In this document: one piece after another, positions 1 to 9,755 of the stretch
Numbering within the stretch: the first letter of the stretch is position 1
How the letters are laid out: the number at the start of each line of letters is the position of its first letter
NCBI GenBank assembly: GCA_947493005.1
Contig: CANLOY010000001.1
Coordinates: 434,001 to 498,000 of the forward strand
DNA from: an uncultured Roseivirga sp.
Lineage (GTDB): Bacteria; Bacteroidota; Bacteroidia; Cytophagales; Cyclobacteriaceae
DNA length: 64,000 nucleotides
Direction of reading: 5' to 3'
Translations under genes and position numbers: made by a program
Notes under the pieces: model-generated
Told to the model about the DNA's origin: nothing
The model's input: the letters and a program-made list of their open reading frames with translations, nothing else
The model's database searches: none

Positions 1-1585
1 CCATAACACGGCCTGTCTGCTCATCGACAATTTTCACCTTGTTTTCAGCCACAATGTATTCCGTATCACGTTCAAACATTGTAAATGCCTTAAGAAGCTG
101 GTTTACAGTGTGAATTCTTTGTGCTTTAACACTGTAATCTTTAATAGCCTCATCCTTTTGTTTCAGTTTTTCTTCGTCATTCAACGAATCGTCTTTTTCG
201 AATTTGGCTACAATTTCTCCGATATCTGTAAGAATGAAGAAATTAGGATCCTCTCCCTCACCGGTTATTAAATCAGTTCCCTTTTCGGTAAGGTTTACCA
301 CGTTACTTTTCTCGTCAATTGTAAAGAAAAGAGGCTCATCGGCCTTAGGCATATTTTTTTGATTGTCAGCCAGGTAGAAGTTCTCAGTTTTCTGGAGAGT
401 TATTCTTACCCCTGTTTCACTCAAATACTTGATCAATGGTTTGTACTTAGGCAGACCTCGGTATGCTCTGAATAGTGCTAACCCCCCATCTTCTTCATTA
501 CCTTCCTTGATTAATTTCTTAGCATCATTCAGGTACTGACCACAAAGTTTTCGCTGTGCATCAACTAGTTTCTGAATTCTCGGCTTTAATTCATAAAATT
601 CATGCTCATCACCTCTTGGTACTGGACCTGAAATGATCAAAGGTGTTCTAGCCTCATCAATCAACACCGAGTCAACCTCATCCACCATTGCATAGTGATG
701 CTTTCTTTGAACTAGCTCGCTTTCTTCACGAGCCATATTATCTCTTAAGTAATCGAAACCAAACTCATTGTTAGTTCCATAGGTAATATCAGCACGATAA
801 GCACTTCTTCTTTCTTCAGAGTTTGGCTGATGTTTATCAACGCAGTCAATAGAAAGGCCATGAAATTGGAAAAGCGGTGCCATCCACTCAGAATCTCGCT
901 TAGCCAAGTAATCATTAACCGTTACTACATGAACACCACGGCCCGCTAACGCGTTGAGATAAGCTGGTAAGGTTGCTACTAAAGTTTTTCCTTCACCAGT
1001 AGCCATCTCAGAAATCTTGCCTTTATGTAGTACAATACCTCCGATCAGCTGAACATCATAGTGAAGCATTTCCCACTTAACCAGGTTTCCAGCAGCAATC
1101 CACTCATTATGCCAGGTGGCAGTATCTCCTTCAATTTGTATATGATCACCCGTTGCTGCCAACTGACGATCCATCATATTAGCACTTACTACAAGCTTTC
1201 CATTTTCTTTAAACCTTCTGGCTGTTTCTTTTACAACCGCAAAAGCAGTTGGTAAAATATCCATAAGCACAACTTCGAGTTCTTCGTTGCGCTTTTCTTC
1301 CAGTTTGTCTATAGACTGAAATACACTTTCCTTGTGTTGAATGTCCAGATCCGGTTCATTCTCAATTTTCTCCTTCAGGGATGAAATTTCATCATCGATA
1401 TGCTTAAGGTCTTTAGCAATGCGCTCCTTAAACTCTGCAGTTTTCGCACGTAACTCATCATCACTTAGACTACCTAATGTTTCATGGATTTTGTTAATTT
1501 CTCCAACAATAGGTGTTACTTCTTTAACATCTCTGTCTGACTTACTTCCGAAAAGCTTTGATAGCCCCTTGGTTAAAATGCTCAT
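1..1585 (-). CDS. secA: Preprotein translocase ATPase SecA (5' part, runs off the window)
   Basis: SecA is the cytoplasmic ATPase that drives unfolded preproteins through the SecYEG channel. The gene starts at 1585 on the minus strand ([17 protein letters not shown]) and leaves the window at base 1, so 528 codons are visible. The reading frame holds the SecA Walker A region ([20 protein letters not shown]), the conserved [12 protein letters not shown] and [16 protein letters not shown] stretches, and the [20 protein letters not shown] Walker B/DEAD region, followed by the preprotein cross-linking domain. The part seen has no stop or frameshift. The C-terminal half of the motor and the C-terminal tail lie outside. 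It follows dapF on the same strand with a gap of about 65 bases. Confidence 0.96.
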   Translation of the reverse strand, partial: MSILTKGLSKLFGSKSDRDVKEVTPIVGEINKIHETLGSLSDDELRAKTAEFKERIAKDLKHIDDEISSLKEKIENEPDLDIQHKESVFQSIDKLEEKRNEELEVVLMDILPTAFAVVKETARRFKENGKLVVSANMMDRQLAATGDHIQIEGDTATWHNEWIAAGNLVKWEMLHYDVQLIGGIVLHKGKISEMATGEGKTLVATLPAYLNALAGRGVHVVTVNDYLAKRDSEWMAPLFQFHGLSIDCVDKHQPNSEERRSAYRADITYGTNNEFGFDYLRDNMAREESELVQRKHHYAMVDEVDSVLIDEARTPLIISGPVPRGDEHEFYELKPRIQKLVDAQRKLCGQYLNDAKKLIKEGNEEDGGLALFRAYRGLPKYKPLIKYLSETGVRITLQKTENFYLADNQKNMPKADEPLFFTIDEKSNVVNLTEKGTDLITGEGEDPNFFILTDIGEIVAKFEKDDSLNDEEKLKQKDEAIKDYSVKAQRIHTVNQLLKAFTMFERDTEYIVAENKVKIVDEQTGRVM

Positions 1586-1650
1586 ATTGAAAATTTATGT
1601 GCTAAAGTTAATTTCTTGTATATAAATAAAGAAAGCATACTCTGATAATC

Positions 1651-2424
1651 TTAAATAGTGATTTGCCCCGAAAAAACTGGTTCGGCCGGGCCTATCAGAT
1701 ATATGTTCCTGAATGTATTTCCTTCTTTTGAAAACGACACCTTCAATTTACCTCCAATTGCCTGAAGAGACACTTCTTCTATATCGTTTTTTAAACCCAA
1801 TGACAATGCGGCTGCTGTACAACCGGTACCACATGAGAATGTTTCTGCTTCCACACCTCTTTCATACGTTCTGATCTTAAGGCCATCTTTTTCGACCAAC
1901 TCCAAGAAGTTAACATTAACACCTTCTTTTTCGAAGCGCTCAGAATACCTGATTTTTTGCCCTTCAATGACTGGGTCAATATCATTGGTGTGTTCAACAT
2001 ATTTCAAATAGTGCGGTGAACCGGTGTCGATGAGGTAGTCTTCACCAATCTCTTCATAATCCAGTACATCATGCATTAATAAATGAACCTGATCATCACA
2101 AATTTTAGCTTTGTGTACTCCGTCCACAGCCGTAAAGATTGTTTCACTCTGAATTATTCCCAAAAAGTTAGCAAACATCACTGCGCAACGACTCCCATTA
2201 CCACAAAGCGATTGAGAACCATCCGGATTGAAATATATCATTTCAAAGTCCGTGGTTTCAGAGTCTTCAATAAGGATAACCCCATCGGCACCTATGCCAA
2301 ACCTCCTGTCGCACAGGTTAGCTATATCTTTGAGATTACTTTTATCAAAGCCCCCTTCTCTATTGTCAATCATGACAAAGTCGTTTCCGGTACCTTGATA
2401 TTTATGAAATTGAATTGTGGTCAT
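1651..2424 (-). CDS. dapF: Diaminopimelate epimerase
   Basis: DapF converts LL-diaminopimelate to meso-diaminopimelate, the precursor of lysine and of the peptidoglycan cross-link. The 257-residue protein has the family length. Both catalytic cysteines are present in their usual settings: one in SLCGNGSRC and one in ETFSCGTGCTAAA. The N-terminal YQGTGNDFVMIDNREGG motif and the GTGSPHY-like stretch (DTGSPHYLKYV) are also recognisable. It lies between rplS and secA on the minus strand; a terminator after rplS suggests it has its own promoter in the 2425-2500 region, although no clear promoter motif was found there. Confidence 0.96.
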   Translation of the reverse strand: MTTIQFHKYQGTGNDFVMIDNREGGFDKSNLKDIANLCDRRFGIGADGVILIEDSETTDFEMIYFNPDGSQSLCGNGSRCAVMFANFLGIIQSETIFTAVDGVHKAKICDDQVHLLMHDVLDYEEIGEDYLIDTGSPHYLKYVEHTNDIDPVIEGQKIRYSERFEKEGVNVNFLELVEKDGLKIRTYERGVEAETFSCGTGCTAAALSLGLKNDIEEVSLQAIGGKLKVSFSKEGNTFRNIYLIGPAEPVFSGQITI

Positions 2425-2504
2425 TTTTGAGTTTCAACTCTTGATTGCAATTAACGAGCCTTTTTTAAATATGTGACAAAATGGCGCGACTAAAGTGGCA
2501 CATA

Positions 2505-2537
2505 ACAAAAAAGCTCCAACTATTTAGCTGGAGCTTT
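2505..2537 (-). terminator. Rho-independent terminator after rplS
   Basis: Read on the minus strand, a 9-bp stem AAAGCTCCA/TGGAGCTTT (2529-2537 with 2510-2518) is followed by a run of Ts. It lies about 25 bases past the rplS stop codon and separates rplS from dapF. Confidence 0.85.
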
Positions 2538-2561
2538 GAATATTTTAAGTAGGTAAATTGA

Positions 2562-2921
2562 TTACCTAGAAATTCTTTCTTTGATTCTAGCAGCTTTACC
2601 TTGACGACCTCTTAGGTAGTAAAGTCTAGCTCTTCTAACCTTTCCTCTTCTCAACACTTCAACTTTGTCAAGACTAGGAGATAATAAAGGGAAGATTCTC
2701 TCAACACCAACTCCACCAGAGATTTTTCTTACAGTGAAAGTCTCGCCATTAGACCCTGGGTTTTTTCTTTGAATTACAGTGCCTTGGTACTGCTGGACTC
2801 TCTCCTTGTTACCTTCTTTAATCTTAACGTGAACGTTTACCGTGTCACCTGCACTGAAATCTGGAAAAGAAGCTCTTCTTTCGTTGCTTTCTTCCTCTAT
2901 AAATTTGATAAGATCGCTCAT
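2562..2921 (-). CDS. rplS: 50S ribosomal protein L19
   Basis: L19 sits at the interface of the two ribosomal subunits. The sequence [19 protein letters not shown], the YQGTVIQRK and [18 protein letters not shown] blocks and the basic end [20 protein letters not shown] are diagnostic. I start it at 2921 ([11 protein letters not shown]), giving 119 residues, the usual length. An in-frame codon at 2963 would lie inside the promoter described at 2961-2992 and would add a tail that L19 does not have. In many bacteria rplS is the last gene of the rpsP-rimM-trmD operon; here two unrelated genes lie between trmD and rplS, and rplS has its own promoter and terminator. Confidence 0.97.
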   Translation of the reverse strand: MSDLIKFIEEESNERRASFPDFSAGDTVNVHVKIKEGNKERVQQYQGTVIQRKNPGSNGETFTVRKISGGVGVERIFPLLSPSLDKVEVLRRGKVRRARLYYLRGRQGKAARIKERISR

Positions 2922-2960
2922 AATCTTAGTTCTTATTCTGCTCTTCCTAAAATTGGACTG

Positions 2961-2992
2961 CAAATATAGGGAATCGCTTTCGAATAAAACAA
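2961..2992 (-). promoter_or_regulatory. Promoter of rplS
   Basis: On the minus strand TATATTTG (2961-2968) matches the Bacteroidota -7 element TAnnTTTG exactly, with TTG (2990-2992) 21 bases upstream as the -33 element. Transcription would start near 2954, leaving a leader of about 30 bases before the 2921 ATG. Confidence 0.7.
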
Positions 2993-2999
2993 CTTGATT

Positions 3000-3845
3000 C
3001 TATTTTTTCCTCATCTTTTCAAGTGCCTTCATATACTCTCTGGCCCGTTTGTTCCTTTTTGGGTCAATCAAGGTCATATACGACTTAAAAAAGAGGTATG
3101 CATCTTCTATTTTTTTCTCTTCTACCAGTGCTTCAGCAATCCTTATCGCCAGTTCAGATTGGTACACAGGTTTAGGGTTTCCTAAAACGAACTCCTTTGC
3201 TTTGCTCAAATCCTTTAAATCTTCCCTCATTAAAGACTGTTGAAAAAGCAGGTTGGTCAGGAGCACTGTTGAATCTTTCTGCAAGTTAGGATCAAGCTTT
3301 TTAAATGCTTGAAAATAGACATCCCTTTTTTGCGGATTATAATTTCTTCTACTGTAATAAAAAGACAAGTGAAACAAATCTGTATATGAAGTCTGTTCAG
3401 GGAATCTGGCCTCCATTTCTGGAACGGTATTTTTTCCTCCAATTATCCTTGCTACCTCTGAGAGATATCTCTTTTTCGGAAAATACCCAGTGATTCTTTC
3501 AATTTCCTCACCGCTAGGCTTCACAAAAACTATTGTTGGAAAAGAACCTACATTGTATTTCTTTCCTAGTTCTCCTCCTTCTTCACTTTCAAAATCGACC
3601 TTAACGCATGATAACTGTTTGGTGTATTCATAAAACGCTTTACTACCATATACTTCTTTATCAAGCTTTTTACAAGGCTTACACCAATCTGTAAAAAAGT
3701 CTATCATTAAGACCTGATTATGATCTCTGGAATTTTTTAAAGCCAATTGATAAGTATCATAAAACCCAGGTAAAGTTTGACACCTTAATGAACTTGTGGA
3801 GATTACGATAAGAACTAAGTAATTAACAACTGATCTGACTTTCAT
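3000..3845 (-). CDS. Exported thioredoxin-fold protein with helical C-terminal half
   Basis: The protein begins at 3845 with a signal-like hydrophobic stretch (MKVRSVVNYLVLIVISTSSL) followed by a Cys, so it is probably exported, possibly as a lipoprotein. Residues about 35-135 form a thioredoxin domain with an intact redox pair in FFTDWCKPCKKLDKEVY and the cis-proline region VGSFPTIVFVKPSGE. The remaining 150 residues are helical and rich in charged residues, resembling TPR-like repeats (AKEFVLGNPKPVYQSELAIR). Proteins of this build usually reduce or isomerise disulfides outside the cytoplasm; the substrate is unknown. The longer frame to 3956 would run up to the stop of the upstream LytTR gene and adds an unlikely N-terminus. 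It lies between trmD and rplS. Confidence 0.85.
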   Translation of the reverse strand: MKVRSVVNYLVLIVISTSSLRCQTLPGFYDTYQLALKNSRDHNQVLMIDFFTDWCKPCKKLDKEVYGSKAFYEYTKQLSCVKVDFESEEGGELGKKYNVGSFPTIVFVKPSGEEIERITGYFPKKRYLSEVARIIGGKNTVPEMEARFPEQTSYTDLFHLSFYYSRRNYNPQKRDVYFQAFKKLDPNLQKDSTVLLTNLLFQQSLMREDLKDLSKAKEFVLGNPKPVYQSELAIRIAEALVEEKKIEDAYLFFKSYMTLIDPKRNKRAREYMKALEKMRKK

Positions 3846-3956
3846 GTTTCTAAGATTTTGTTCTATGCCCATACCGATAGTACAACAGATCAATTGAATC
3901 AATAAACAATTCTGGAAAACACAGAGGCGAAGCGCCTGAAATTCATGCTGAATCAA

Positions 3957-4790
3957 CTATTGTGAGTCTAAACCTTGTAACCAAGATTTGAACCGAGGAG
4001 CCTTGTTTTTACTGATTGTGGTCGCAATTTCCTCCTTAGCATATAATCGAACGCTTAGTTTCTGGTGTGATGCTTTCTGGAAGCCATCAATCGCCTTAAA
4101 ATTAGCCATGTACTGACGATTGAGCCTAAAAAAATGATTTGGAGCTTCACTTTGCAGATCATCAAGACTCTTATCCGTTAAGAATTTTGTGCCATCAAAA
4201 GCCACAGCATATACATTTTGGTTGCTAATATTGAAATAGGCAATGCTTCTAAAAGGAACCCGTCTCAACTCGCTTCCTTTCTTGAGCATGATCATCTTTG
4301 GTTCTCTAGCCCCTTTTTGTTTGATTTCGTAACCAGCATTGTTGGCCAATACAAATACAACTTCATAAAAGGCATTGATGATCAGAAGAACCAAAGCAAC
4401 CACCGGTAACTCTATATGCCATCTGAAAACGTTCCGAAATGGCACACCAACAAGCACCCCAAAAAAGTAACAACAAAGCACAACAATGGTGATTGGCAGA
4501 ATAAGGTTCACAGAAACTTGCAACAACAACCTAACTGCGGTATTGACTTTCCATTGATAGTTGTTGTTAAGCCAGAAAACACCCTTTCTTACCCAAAAAA
4601 TTAAACCTGTGGTTAGCGCCAGATTAAATAGAAGGTTGTAATAGTAAACCCTGCTGTTTAATAAAACATTTAGTGAACAAGAACAGCCTAAGTGAAGAAA
4701 GAAAATACTTAAGAAAGGAATAGCAATTTTAAGAATCAAACGATCATTGATCCTAATTGGCTGTCTACTTTGGAGTACTGAATCACTCAT
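3957..4790 (-). CDS. Membrane-anchored LytTR-family transcriptional regulator
   Basis: The N-terminal half (residues about 15-155) contains four hydrophobic segments typical of membrane helices. The C-terminal 100 residues are a LytTR DNA-binding domain: SELRRVPFRSIAYFNISNQN, the variable loop FLTDKSLDDLQSEAPNHFFR, then LNRQYMANFKAIDGFQ, the classic end of the fold. Proteins of this design in Bacteroidota regulate genes directly from the membrane without a receiver domain. I start it at 4790 (MSDSVLQSRQP); the frame continues to 4829. It is inserted, with the next gene, between trmD and rplS. Its targets are not evident. A second LytTR protein of the same design is at 61368-62267. Confidence 0.88.
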   Translation of the reverse strand: MSDSVLQSRQPIRINDRLILKIAIPFLSIFFLHLGCSCSLNVLLNSRVYYYNLLFNLALTTGLIFWVRKGVFWLNNNYQWKVNTAVRLLLQVSVNLILPITIVVLCCYFFGVLVGVPFRNVFRWHIELPVVALVLLIINAFYEVVFVLANNAGYEIKQKGAREPKMIMLKKGSELRRVPFRSIAYFNISNQNVYAVAFDGTKFLTDKSLDDLQSEAPNHFFRLNRQYMANFKAIDGFQKASHQKLSVRLYAKEEIATTISKNKAPRFKSWLQGLDSQ

Positions 4791-4887
4791 TCCAAAGTAA
4801 ATAAAGTATAGAAACTCATTTAAGAGCAAAGCAAACTAACTCAATCCTCGAGGTAATGTATTGAGGTGTTGAATTGAGCTATTCAAG

Positions 4888-5562
4888 CTAATCCAAAAGG
4901 TCGGGGCGCCTCTTCTTTGTACGTTTGAGCGATTGTTCGTACCTCCACTCTTCAATTTTCTTTTCATGGCCAGAGAGCAATATTTCTGGCACTTCAATTC
5001 CTTTATAGTCAGCAGGCCTGGTATAAACTGGGGGTGCAAGCAAACCATCTTGAAAAGAGTCTGTTAATGCAGATGTTTCATCAGATAGCACTCCGGGAAT
5101 TAACCGGATAATAGAGTCTGACAAAACAGCAGCTCCTAGTTCGCCCCCCGAAAGCACATAATCTCCAATACTGATTTCACGCGTAATCAAATGTGTTCGT
5201 ACCCTCTCATCCACTCCTTTATAATGGCCGCATAGAATAATGAGATTTCCTTTGAGAGACAATTCATTCGCAATTTGTTGATTCAGTGTCTCTCCGTCAG
5301 GAGTCATGTAAATGATCTCATCATAAGTTCTTTCGGATTTAAGACGAGAAATGCAATTGTCAATTGGCTCAATCATCATGACCATACCTGCTCCTCCTCC
5401 ATAAGCATAATCATCCAATTGCTTTTTTCTGTTCACCGCATAATCTCTAAGGTCATGGACTACAACCTGTACCAGACCTTTATCTTGTGCCCTTTGAAGA
5501 ATAGAGTGTTGAAAAGGGCTTTCCAGTAGTTTTGGTAAACATGTAATGATATCAATCCTCAT
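4888..5562 (-). CDS. trmD: tRNA (guanine-N1-)-methyltransferase
   Basis: TrmD methylates G37 next to the anticodon, which prevents +1 frameshifting. The 224-residue protein has the SPOUT knot signatures: [27 protein letters not shown] and [15 protein letters not shown]. The C-terminal arm ends in [13 protein letters not shown] as in the family. The start at 5562 ([12 protein letters not shown]) is the family start and overlaps the end of rimM by 11 bases; an ATG one codon earlier (5565) is equally possible. It is the third gene of rpsP-rimM-trmD. Confidence 0.96.
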   Translation of the reverse strand: MRIDIITCLPKLLESPFQHSILQRAQDKGLVQVVVHDLRDYAVNRKKQLDDYAYGGGAGMVMMIEPIDNCISRLKSERTYDEIIYMTPDGETLNQQIANELSLKGNLIILCGHYKGVDERVRTHLITREISIGDYVLSGGELGAAVLSDSIIRLIPGVLSDETSALTDSFQDGLLAPPVYTRPADYKGIEVPEILLSGHEKKIEEWRYEQSLKRTKKRRPDLLD

Positions 5563-6097
5563 CATTTCCACTCAAATATACGTCCAACAAACCTTCCGGA
5601 ACTCTTAATTTCAACCGTTGATTGCCTCTATCTAGCTCCTTCAAAAGACTTCTATCATAAGGTATCAGAACTTCATTTTCATCCTTTGTCAAAACGGAAA
5701 GTAAAAGTTGAGGCCCTGATTCTATAACATTCTCAATACGACCAACTACTGTTGACGTGGATGAATCTTCAAGCTGAAAGCCAAGAATTTCATGAAGGTA
5801 GAATTCATCTCCATCAAGTTCTGGCAGCGCGTTCAAGGGAAGGTAAAGTTCATGTCCCTTTAACTCCTGAGCACCTTTTAAGTCCAGTACATCTTCGAAC
5901 GCCACTATGGCCTTCACTCCATTCATACTGATAGACTCAATAAAAAAAGGAACCAGCTGTTGTCCTTTGCGAACAAAAACTGATTCCAAATTTTTATATT
6001 CATTTGGCGAATCAACATCCAGGTAAATCTGGACTTCACCTTTTAAACCATGTGTTTTGACTACATACCCTAATTGATAACAGTCATCAATGGTCAT
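5552..6097 (-). CDS. rimM: 16S rRNA processing protein RimM
   Basis: RimM is a small assembly factor for the 30S subunit head that binds S19 and helps process 16S rRNA. The N-terminal domain starts [20 protein letters not shown], the family signature, and the C-terminal PRC-barrel contains [23 protein letters not shown] and [14 protein letters not shown] begin it at 6097 ([11 protein letters not shown]), 10 bases after rpsP; the longer frame to 6139 would overlap the rpsP coding end and adds a lysine-rich tail unlike the family. Length 181 residues. Confidence 0.95.
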   Translation of the reverse strand: MTIDDCYQLGYVVKTHGLKGEVQIYLDVDSPNEYKNLESVFVRKGQQLVPFFIESISMNGVKAIVAFEDVLDLKGAQELKGHELYLPLNALPELDGDEFYLHEILGFQLEDSSTSTVVGRIENVIESGPQLLLSVLTKDENEVLIPYDRSLLKELDRGNQRLKLRVPEGLLDVYLSGNDED

Positions 6098-6107
6098 GAT
6101 AAGTAAA

Positions 6108-6761
6108 TTACTCTGCTTTTTCTTCTTCCGCAGGTGCATCTTCCGCTTTCTCAGCAGCAGGTGCTTCTTCAGTAGCTTCAGCTTTAGGAGCCTCTTCTAC
6201 TTCTTCCGCCTTAGGAGCTTCTTCTACAGGTGCCGCAACCTCTTCAGCTGGAACCTCAGTGGTTTCTTCTGCAACTTCCTCAGCCGCCTCTTCTTCTACA
6301 AGTTCAGAATTCTTTAACGCCAATGCTTCTGCTCTAGCTGCACTAACTTTTGCCTCAGCATCCAACTTAGCTTTTCTAGCGTCAGCCTTTGCTTTAGCAA
6401 GTTGCTCTGTCTTACCTGCAATCTTAGAATCTTTACCTTCTATCCAAGCAGCTAACTTCTTGTCAGCCTCTTCTTGAGTAATAGCACCTTTGTCAACACC
6501 AACTTGTAAATGCTTTCTGAACATTACACCTCTGTAAGAAAGCATAGCTCTTACAGTGTCGGTTGGTTGTGCACCTTTCATCACCCAATCAAACGCTTTG
6601 TCATTATCGATATTAATCGATGCAGGGTCAGTGTTAGGATTGTAGGTTCCGATTTTTTCAATAAAGCGACCATCACGTGGTGCTCTTGCGTCAGCGATTA
6701 CTACATCGTACATCGCTCTTTTCTTGCGGCCTCTTCTGGCCAATCTGATTTTTACTGCCAT
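6108..6761 (-). CDS. rpsP: 30S ribosomal protein S16 with long acidic C-terminal extension
   Basis: Residues 1-85 are ordinary S16 ([50 protein letters not shown]). The remaining 130 residues are an extension: first a charged helical stretch rich in Lys and Ala ([20 protein letters not shown]), then a low-complexity Ala/Glu/Pro tail with near-repeats of [16 protein letters not shown]. Tails of this kind are seen in other Bacteroidota S16 proteins, so I take it as genuine rather than a fusion error. What it does on the ribosome is unknown. First gene of rpsP-rimM-trmD, with its promoter at 6831-6863. Confidence 0.97.
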   Translation of the reverse strand: MAVKIRLARRGRKKRAMYDVVIADARAPRDGRFIEKIGTYNPNTDPASINIDNDKAFDWVMKGAQPTDTVRAMLSYRGVMFRKHLQVGVDKGAITQEEADKKLAAWIEGKDSKIAGKTEQLAKAKADARKAKLDAEAKVSAARAEALALKNSELVEEEAAEEVAEETTEVPAEEVAAPVEEAPKAEEVEEAPKAEATEEAPAAEKAEDAPAEEEKAE

Positions 6762-6782
6762 TTAATTTTTTATGGTTTCTAG

Positions 6783-6797
6783 GAGGATCTCGTCCTC
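6783..6797 (-). other. Small hairpin in the rpsP leader
   Basis: On the minus strand GAGGA-CGAGA-TCCTC can fold into a 5-bp stem with a 5-base loop in the roughly 60-base leader between the promoter and the rpsP ATG. It could affect rpsP translation; nothing more can be said from the sequence. Confidence 0.35.
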
Positions 6798-6830
6798 AGC
6801 TTTTCAGGAACACGTCCCGAAAAAGGAATG

Positions 6831-6863
6831 CAAAGGTAAGAGTTTTTCTGATTTTAGTAAAAC
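6831..6863 (-). promoter_or_regulatory. Promoter of rpsP-rimM-trmD
   Basis: On the minus strand TACCTTTG (6831-6838) matches TAnnTTTG exactly. A T-rich -33 candidate GTTTTA (6858-6863) lies about 19 bases upstream. The leader to the rpsP ATG is about 60 bases. Confidence 0.65.
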
Positions 6864-6945
6864 ACTTATAAATAATATTGTACTGAAAGAAAAGAGGGTC
6901 ATTTTAAATTCAAAATTTAATTAAACCGTATACTCGTTTAAACAG

Positions 6946-6977
6946 TTTTTAAAGCCTGAACCATTCCGCTACATTTG
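6946..6977 (+). promoter_or_regulatory. Promoter of sucA-sucB-lpd
   Basis: TACATTTG (6970-6977) is an exact -7 element; TTTTT (6946-6950) lies 19 bases upstream as a weak -33 element. The start would be near 6984, some 20 bases before the sucA ATG. It is divergent from the rpsP promoter. Confidence 0.65.
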
Positions 6978-7004
6978 TAGTTAAGTACTGGGAATTAAAT
7001 TACC

Positions 7005-9743
7005 ATGGACAACTACACTTACTTAAGTAATGCAGACCCTAAAGCGCTGGAGGCACTTTACCAGCAGTTTCAGGCAGATCCACAAAGTGTGGATGAGGGT
7101 TGGAAGAAATTCTTTGAAGGTTTCGAATTTGCTCAAGAGGCATTTCCAATGATACCTGATGGAAAGGCAACATCAAGGACAGCCACAACTTCAGGGATAT
7201 CCGATAAGGAGGTTCAAGTCAGAAATCTTATTCATGCCTACAGAACTAGAGCTCACCTTAGGTCGAAAACCAATCCTGTAAGGGAAAGGAAGGATAGAAA
7301 ACCCATACTAGACCTTCAGTATTTTAATTTATCAGAAGCAGACCTTGATACTGAGTTTGTGTCTGGAGCTGAAATTGGTATCGGAAAGGCCACTCTCAGG
7401 AAAATCATAGAATCACTTAAGTACATATATGAAGGAACCGTTGGTTTCGAATACATGTCCGTTAGAGATCCGGAAAAGCTTAAGTGGTTAAGAGAAAAAA
7501 TTGAAAAGGATGCATTGCATTTTAAACCTTCTCAAGAACAAAGGACTCGCATCCTGTCTAAACTTAACGAAGCAGTAGTTTTTGAAAACTTCCTTCATAC
7601 AAAGTACTTAGGACAAAAACGATTCTCTCTGGAGGGCGGAGAAACTACTATTCCAGCTCTGGATGCAATTATTAATCGTGGTGCTGAGCTAGGACTTAAA
7701 GAAGTAATGATAGGAATGGCACACAGAGGAAGACTCAATGTGTTGGCCAACATTATGGGAAAGACCTACGAACAGATTTTTAATGAATTTGAAGGAGGTG
7801 CCACACCAGATCTTACCATGGGAGATGGTGATGTAAAATATCACTTAGGTTATTCCAGTCAGATTACAGCTACTAATGGAAATACCGTAGAGTTAAAGCT
7901 AGCACCAAACCCATCCCACCTTGAAGCCGTCAACCCTGTTGTTGAAGGTTTTGTAAGAGCTAAAGGAGACGAAGAGTATAATCGAGATAGGTCGAAAGTA
8001 CTACCTATTCTGATCCACGGAGATGCTGCTGTTGCCGGACAAGGCATTATGTACGAGGTAGTACAAATGAGCAAATTGGATGGATATAACACGGGTGGAA
8101 CTATTCACTTTGTTATTAATAATCAGGTTGGTTTTACTACCGATTTCGATGATGCAAGGTCAAGTATCTATTCTACCGATGTTGCCAAAATAGTAGATGC
8201 TCCAGTACTTCACGTAAATGGAGACGACCCTGAAGCGGTAGTCTTTTGTGTACAGTTTGCAGTAGAATATAGACAAAAATTCCAGAGAGATATTTTTGTA
8301 GACATGGTTTGTTACAGACGTCATGGACACAATGAAAGTGATGAACCCAAGTTCACTCAACCTTCTCTCTACAACAAGATTTCAAAACATCCTAACCCAA
8401 GGGAAGTATATAATAAACACCTTATAGAAAAAGGAGAAGTTGAAGGTGCTTTAGCTAAAAAGATGGATAAGGAGTTCAGAGCCATGCTACAGGACCGTCT
8501 GAACATGGTAAAGCAAAAACCTTTACCGTATACCTATCAACCTTTAGAAGAGGAATGGAGAAACCTGAGAAGGTCCAAGCCTGAAGATTTCGATAGCTCT
8601 CCTGAAACAGGAGTTTCTGCAGAAACAATAGAGAAAGTGGCCAATGCGCTTACTACTATTCCAAGTGGGTTTAAACCAATAAAGCAGATTGAAAAACAGT
8701 TGAAATTAAGGAACGACATGTTCTTTAAAGATAAGATGCTGAATTGGCAAGGTGGTGAGCTTTTAGCTTATGGCTCACTTCTACTTGATGGAAAGAAGGT
8801 TAGGCTTACAGGGCAGGATGTTCAAAGAGGAACGTTTTCGCACAGACATGCTGTGCTAAGAGATGCAAACACCAATGAGGCTTATAATAGCCTGAACCAC
8901 CTTGAAGGTGCTGATAACAAATTTGAAATCTATAACTCGCTCCTTTCAGAGTTTGGTGTAATGGGTTTCGAGTTTGGCTATGCCATGGCCAACCCTAATG
9001 CATTGACAATTTGGGAAGCACAATTTGGAGACTTTGCCAATGGGGCACAGGTTATGGTAGATCAGTTTCTGTCATGCTCAGAGACCAAATGGCAACGTAT
9101 GAATGGACTGGTTCTTTTACTACCTCATGGATACGAAGGTCAGGGACCAGAGCACTCTAATGCAAGACCTGAAAGGTATCTGCAATTAAGTGCCGAGTAC
9201 AATATGATCGTTGCGAACATTACGACACCGGCCAACTTCTTCCATGCAATGAGAAGACAAATGGCATGGGAGTTCAGAAAACCATTGGTTGTTATGTCTC
9301 CAAAATCTTTGTTGAGACACCCAAAAGTCGTTTCTCCATTAGAAGATTTTACTCAAGGAAATTTCCAGGAAGTAATTCCTGACAACAATGTTACTGCAAG
9401 GTCTGTTAAGAAAGTCATCTTATGTTCTGGTAAAGTGTATTATGATTTACTGGAGAGAAAAGAAAAAGACAAACGTAAAGACGTTGCTATTATCAGAATT
9501 GAGCAATTACACCCATTCCCTGTTAAACAGGTGAATACACTTTTGAATAAATACAAAAACGCAGAATACATCTGGCTTCAGGAAGAACCTGAAAACATGG
9601 GTTACTGGAGTTTTGTACAAAGAGCATATCAGGATAAAGATTTGACTCTTATATCAAGAAAGGCAAGTGCATCTCCAGCTACTGGCTATGCCAAGGTGCA
9701 TGCACAAGAACAAGAAGAAATTATTAACAAAGCTTTCGCTTAA
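7005..9743 (+). CDS. sucA: 2-oxoglutarate dehydrogenase E1 component
   Basis: E1 uses thiamine diphosphate to decarboxylate 2-oxoglutarate and passes the succinyl group to the lipoyl arm of E2, in the TCA cycle. The 912-residue protein has the N-terminal E2-binding segment (ALEALYQQFQADPQSVDEGW), the substrate and cofactor regions (GMAHRGRLNVLANIMGK, HGDAAVAGQGIMYEV, VINNQVGFTTDFDDARS), the CYRRHGHNESDEP motif, the second catalytic half beginning RGTFSHRHAVLRD, GFEFGYAMANPNALTIWEAQFGDF split over two conserved blocks, and QEEPENMGYWSFV at the C-terminus. It is followed by sucB after 12 bases and lpd further on, so all three enzymes of the complex are encoded together. Confidence 0.98.
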   Translation: MDNYTYLSNADPKALEALYQQFQADPQSVDEGWKKFFEGFEFAQEAFPMIPDGKATSRTATTSGISDKEVQVRNLIHAYRTRAHLRSKTNPVRERKDRKPILDLQYFNLSEADLDTEFVSGAEIGIGKATLRKIIESLKYIYEGTVGFEYMSVRDPEKLKWLREKIEKDALHFKPSQEQRTRILSKLNEAVVFENFLHTKYLGQKRFSLEGGETTIPALDAIINRGAELGLKEVMIGMAHRGRLNVLANIMGKTYEQIFNEFEGGATPDLTMGDGDVKYHLGYSSQITATNGNTVELKLAPNPSHLEAVNPVVEGFVRAKGDEEYNRDRSKVLPILIHGDAAVAGQGIMYEVVQMSKLDGYNTGGTIHFVINNQVGFTTDFDDARSSIYSTDVAKIVDAPVLHVNGDDPEAVVFCVQFAVEYRQKFQRDIFVDMVCYRRHGHNESDEPKFTQPSLYNKISKHPNPREVYNKHLIEKGEVEGALAKKMDKEFRAMLQDRLNMVKQKPLPYTYQPLEEEWRNLRRSKPEDFDSSPETGVSAETIEKVANALTTIPSGFKPIKQIEKQLKLRNDMFFKDKMLNWQGGELLAYGSLLLDGKKVRLTGQDVQRGTFSHRHAVLRDANTNEAYNSLNHLEGADNKFEIYNSLLSEFGVMGFEFGYAMANPNALTIWEAQFGDFANGAQVMVDQFLSCSETKWQRMNGLVLLLPHGYEGQGPEHSNARPERYLQLSAEYNMIVANITTPANFFHAMRRQMAWEFRKPLVVMSPKSLLRHPKVVSPLEDFTQGNFQEVIPDNNVTARSVKKVILCSGKVYYDLLERKEKDKRKDVAIIRIEQLHPFPVKQVNTLLNKYKNAEYIWLQEEPENMGYWSFVQRAYQDKDLTLISRKASASPATGYAKVHAQEQEEIINKAFA

Positions 9744-9755
9744 ATCAATAGAATC

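Noticed and set aside
2083-2430. Open frame of 115 codons on the plus strand opposite dapF
   Set aside because: It is a shadow of the dapF frame with no protein features of its own.
2922-2963. Longer N-terminus for L19
   Set aside because: It would begin within the promoter and adds residues not found in L19.
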